Positions 6,980-7,784 of a stretch of DNA of 7,784 nucleotides are shown here, in pieces. Each line of letters starts with the position of its first letter. The first letter of the stretch is position 1. The notes below the pieces were generated by a model. The model saw only the letters and a program-made list of their open reading frames with translations. It searched no databases and had not been told where the DNA came from. Source of the DNA: Actinomycetota bacterium. GTDB taxonomy: Bacteria > Actinomycetota > Humimicrobiia > Humimicrobiales > Humimicrobiaceae. The stretch is taken from the NCBI GenBank assembly GCA_018400395.1, contig JAGYMN010000055.1, forward strand, positions 1 to 7,784, read 5' to 3'. A program made the translations under genes and the position numbers.

Positions 6980-7056
6980 ACCTAAATAAATCCTTTTTTA
7001 AATAAAAACGTCTAATAAATAGTGTGCCTATAAAAAAATAATTTAAGGAAACTGAG

Positions 7057-7497
7057 ATGAATAATAAAAATAAGATATATATTTCTACTCTGGTGATCTT
7101 CTGGATAACATTTTCCTTTTCTATACTTATTTTGTTAAACATTTTTATTTTGAACTCTTTCGATCTTTTTAATAGATTTTTATTTTATTTATTAGCCATC
7201 TCTCTTCCCTTTCTGGGAATAGCTCTTATTGTTCTTACCGTAAAAGCAGGCTTTAAAAAGATACAAAAAACATTTTTCATCCTCACGGGTGCATCTGCTA
7301 TCGGTATGGTTATAGGTGCAGCGCTGCACAATCTTGTATATGCAATCTTTATAAAACTTTTCGGAGAAGGTTTCTGGTCAGGTACGGGAGACGAGCCCGT
7401 ATTTTTTATCTTTGCTACAATTGTTTGCCCTATAGCATTATTTATAGGAGCAATCGGAAGCATGGTGCTTATAGCCAGAAAAGAGGTTAAGACATAA
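7057..7497 (+). CDS. Four-helix membrane protein of unknown function
   Basis: The 146-residue protein has four hydrophobic segments, at about 8-32, 40-62, 72-98 and 114-140. Short charged joints (TVKAGFKKIQK, 61-71) separate helices 2 and 3. A loop between helices 3 and 4 contains FWSGTGDEPVFF, the only polar stretch likely to carry a function. The C-terminus is basic (ARKEVKT). There is no signal peptide cleavage site and no motif I can assign to an enzyme or transporter family, so no function is given. The start is well supported by AAGGAA at 7045-7050, 6 bases before the ATG. The gene is divergent from the HEYGH gene and convergent with the peroxiredoxin gene, so it is probably transcribed alone. 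Confidence 0.85.
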   Translation: MNNKNKIYISTLVIFWITFSFSILILLNIFILNSFDLFNRFLFYLLAISLPFLGIALIVLTVKAGFKKIQKTFFILTGASAIGMVIGAALHNLVYAIFIKLFGEGFWSGTGDEPVFFIFATIVCPIALFIGAIGSMVLIARKEVKT

Positions 7498-7527
7498 AAG
7501 CAATCATCTTCTGTACTGCTTTTTATA
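7496..7527. terminator. Terminator-like hairpin between convergent genes
   Basis: AAAAGCA (7496-7502) pairs with TGCTTTT (7517-7523) across a 14-base loop. The T-run on the + strand (7520-7524) and the A-run at 7496-7499, which reads as a U-run on the minus strand, would let it act in both directions. It overlaps the stop codon of the four-helix gene and lies just past the end of the peroxiredoxin gene. The stem is short, so confidence is moderate. Confidence 0.45.
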
Positions 7528-7536
7528 ATCTAAGGT

Positions 7537-7784
7537 CTATTTCTTCTCTCTCTTAAAGCACATAAACCAGTCAAGACAGTACTTGTCTTTCTCTTTTGTC
7601 TCCATACGCTCCTTTGCGGTGCCGCAGGAACCTGCAGGAGGTATTATCACATCATCTCCGGGCCTCCAGTCTGCAGGTGTTGCAATACCCTCTCTGTCTG
7701 CCTTCTGCAGTGCAAGCACAAGCCTTTTTATCTCATCAAAGTTTCTGCCGGTAGAGGCAGGATAGTAGAGTATTGCCCTTACTA
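7537..7784 (-). CDS. Peroxiredoxin (AhpC/TSA, Prx6-type), C-terminal part only
   Basis: The gene runs off the right end of the window; 81 residues up to the stop codon are visible. They match the C-terminal domain of Prx6-type peroxiredoxins, which reduce hydrogen peroxide and organic peroxides in the cytoplasm. Visible motifs are RAILYYPASTGRNFDEI, LALQKADREGIATPADW, PGDDVIIPPAGSCGTAKERM and YCLDWFMC. The peroxidatic Cys of the N-terminal domain lies outside the window. The pair of cysteines in CLDWFMC, six residues apart, corresponds to the C-terminal pair of archaeal-type Prx6 such as the Aeropyrum pernix thioredoxin peroxidase (Cys207/Cys213), where one acts in resolving the oxidised active site. 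The frame is open to the edge, so the true start is beyond it. A peroxide defence enzyme fits an anaerobe but does not prove one. Confidence 0.93.
   Translation of the reverse strand, partial: VRAILYYPASTGRNFDEIKRLVLALQKADREGIATPADWRPGDDVIIPPAGSCGTAKERMETKEKDKYCLDWFMCFKREKK

Noticed and set aside
7583..7765. Plus-strand open frame opposite the peroxiredoxin
   Set aside because: The minus-strand frame has clear peroxiredoxin motifs; this one is its antisense shadow.

Overview
The window is AT-rich bacterial DNA with Shine-Dalgarno-type start sites. It holds a B12 (corrinoid) uptake operon followed by a few unrelated single genes. The low G+C content, TTG start, lipoprotein-type binding protein and anaerobe-like corrinoid genes suggest a low-GC, probably anaerobic or thermophilic bacterium of Firmicutes/Atribacterota-like type. 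No marker gene here fixes the lineage.

Positions 1 to about 93 are the 3' half of a cobalamin riboswitch, whose 5' half lies outside the window. It leads into four genes on the + strand: a BtuC-type permease (178-1275), a BtuD-type ATPase with an extra C-terminal domain (1290-2591), a BtuF-type lipoprotein (2631-3749) and cobyric acid synthase CobQ/CbiP (3826-5490). Together these would capture corrinoid outside the cell, import it at the cost of ATP, and amidate an incomplete corrinoid ring to cobyric acid. The leader between the riboswitch and btuC contains two mutually exclusive helices. They would let the aptamer hide or expose the ribosome-binding site of a TTG start at 178.

After an AT-rich gap (5491-5664) comes a ZIP-family (ZupT-like) metal transporter (5665-6426). 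It converges on a minus-strand gene (6510-6929) for a small membrane protein with an HEYGH zinc-protease-like motif, and a terminator-like hairpin lies between the two. A divergent intergenic region (6930-7056) leads to a four-helix membrane protein of unknown function (7057-7497). At the right edge is the C-terminal part of a minus-strand peroxiredoxin (7537-7784, cut by the window end), with a terminator-like hairpin in the convergent gap.

There is no mobile element, CRISPR array, tRNA or rRNA. The observations most worth following up are the riboswitch expression platform, the extra domain on BtuD and the small HEYGH membrane protein. No wholly new multi-gene system is evident.
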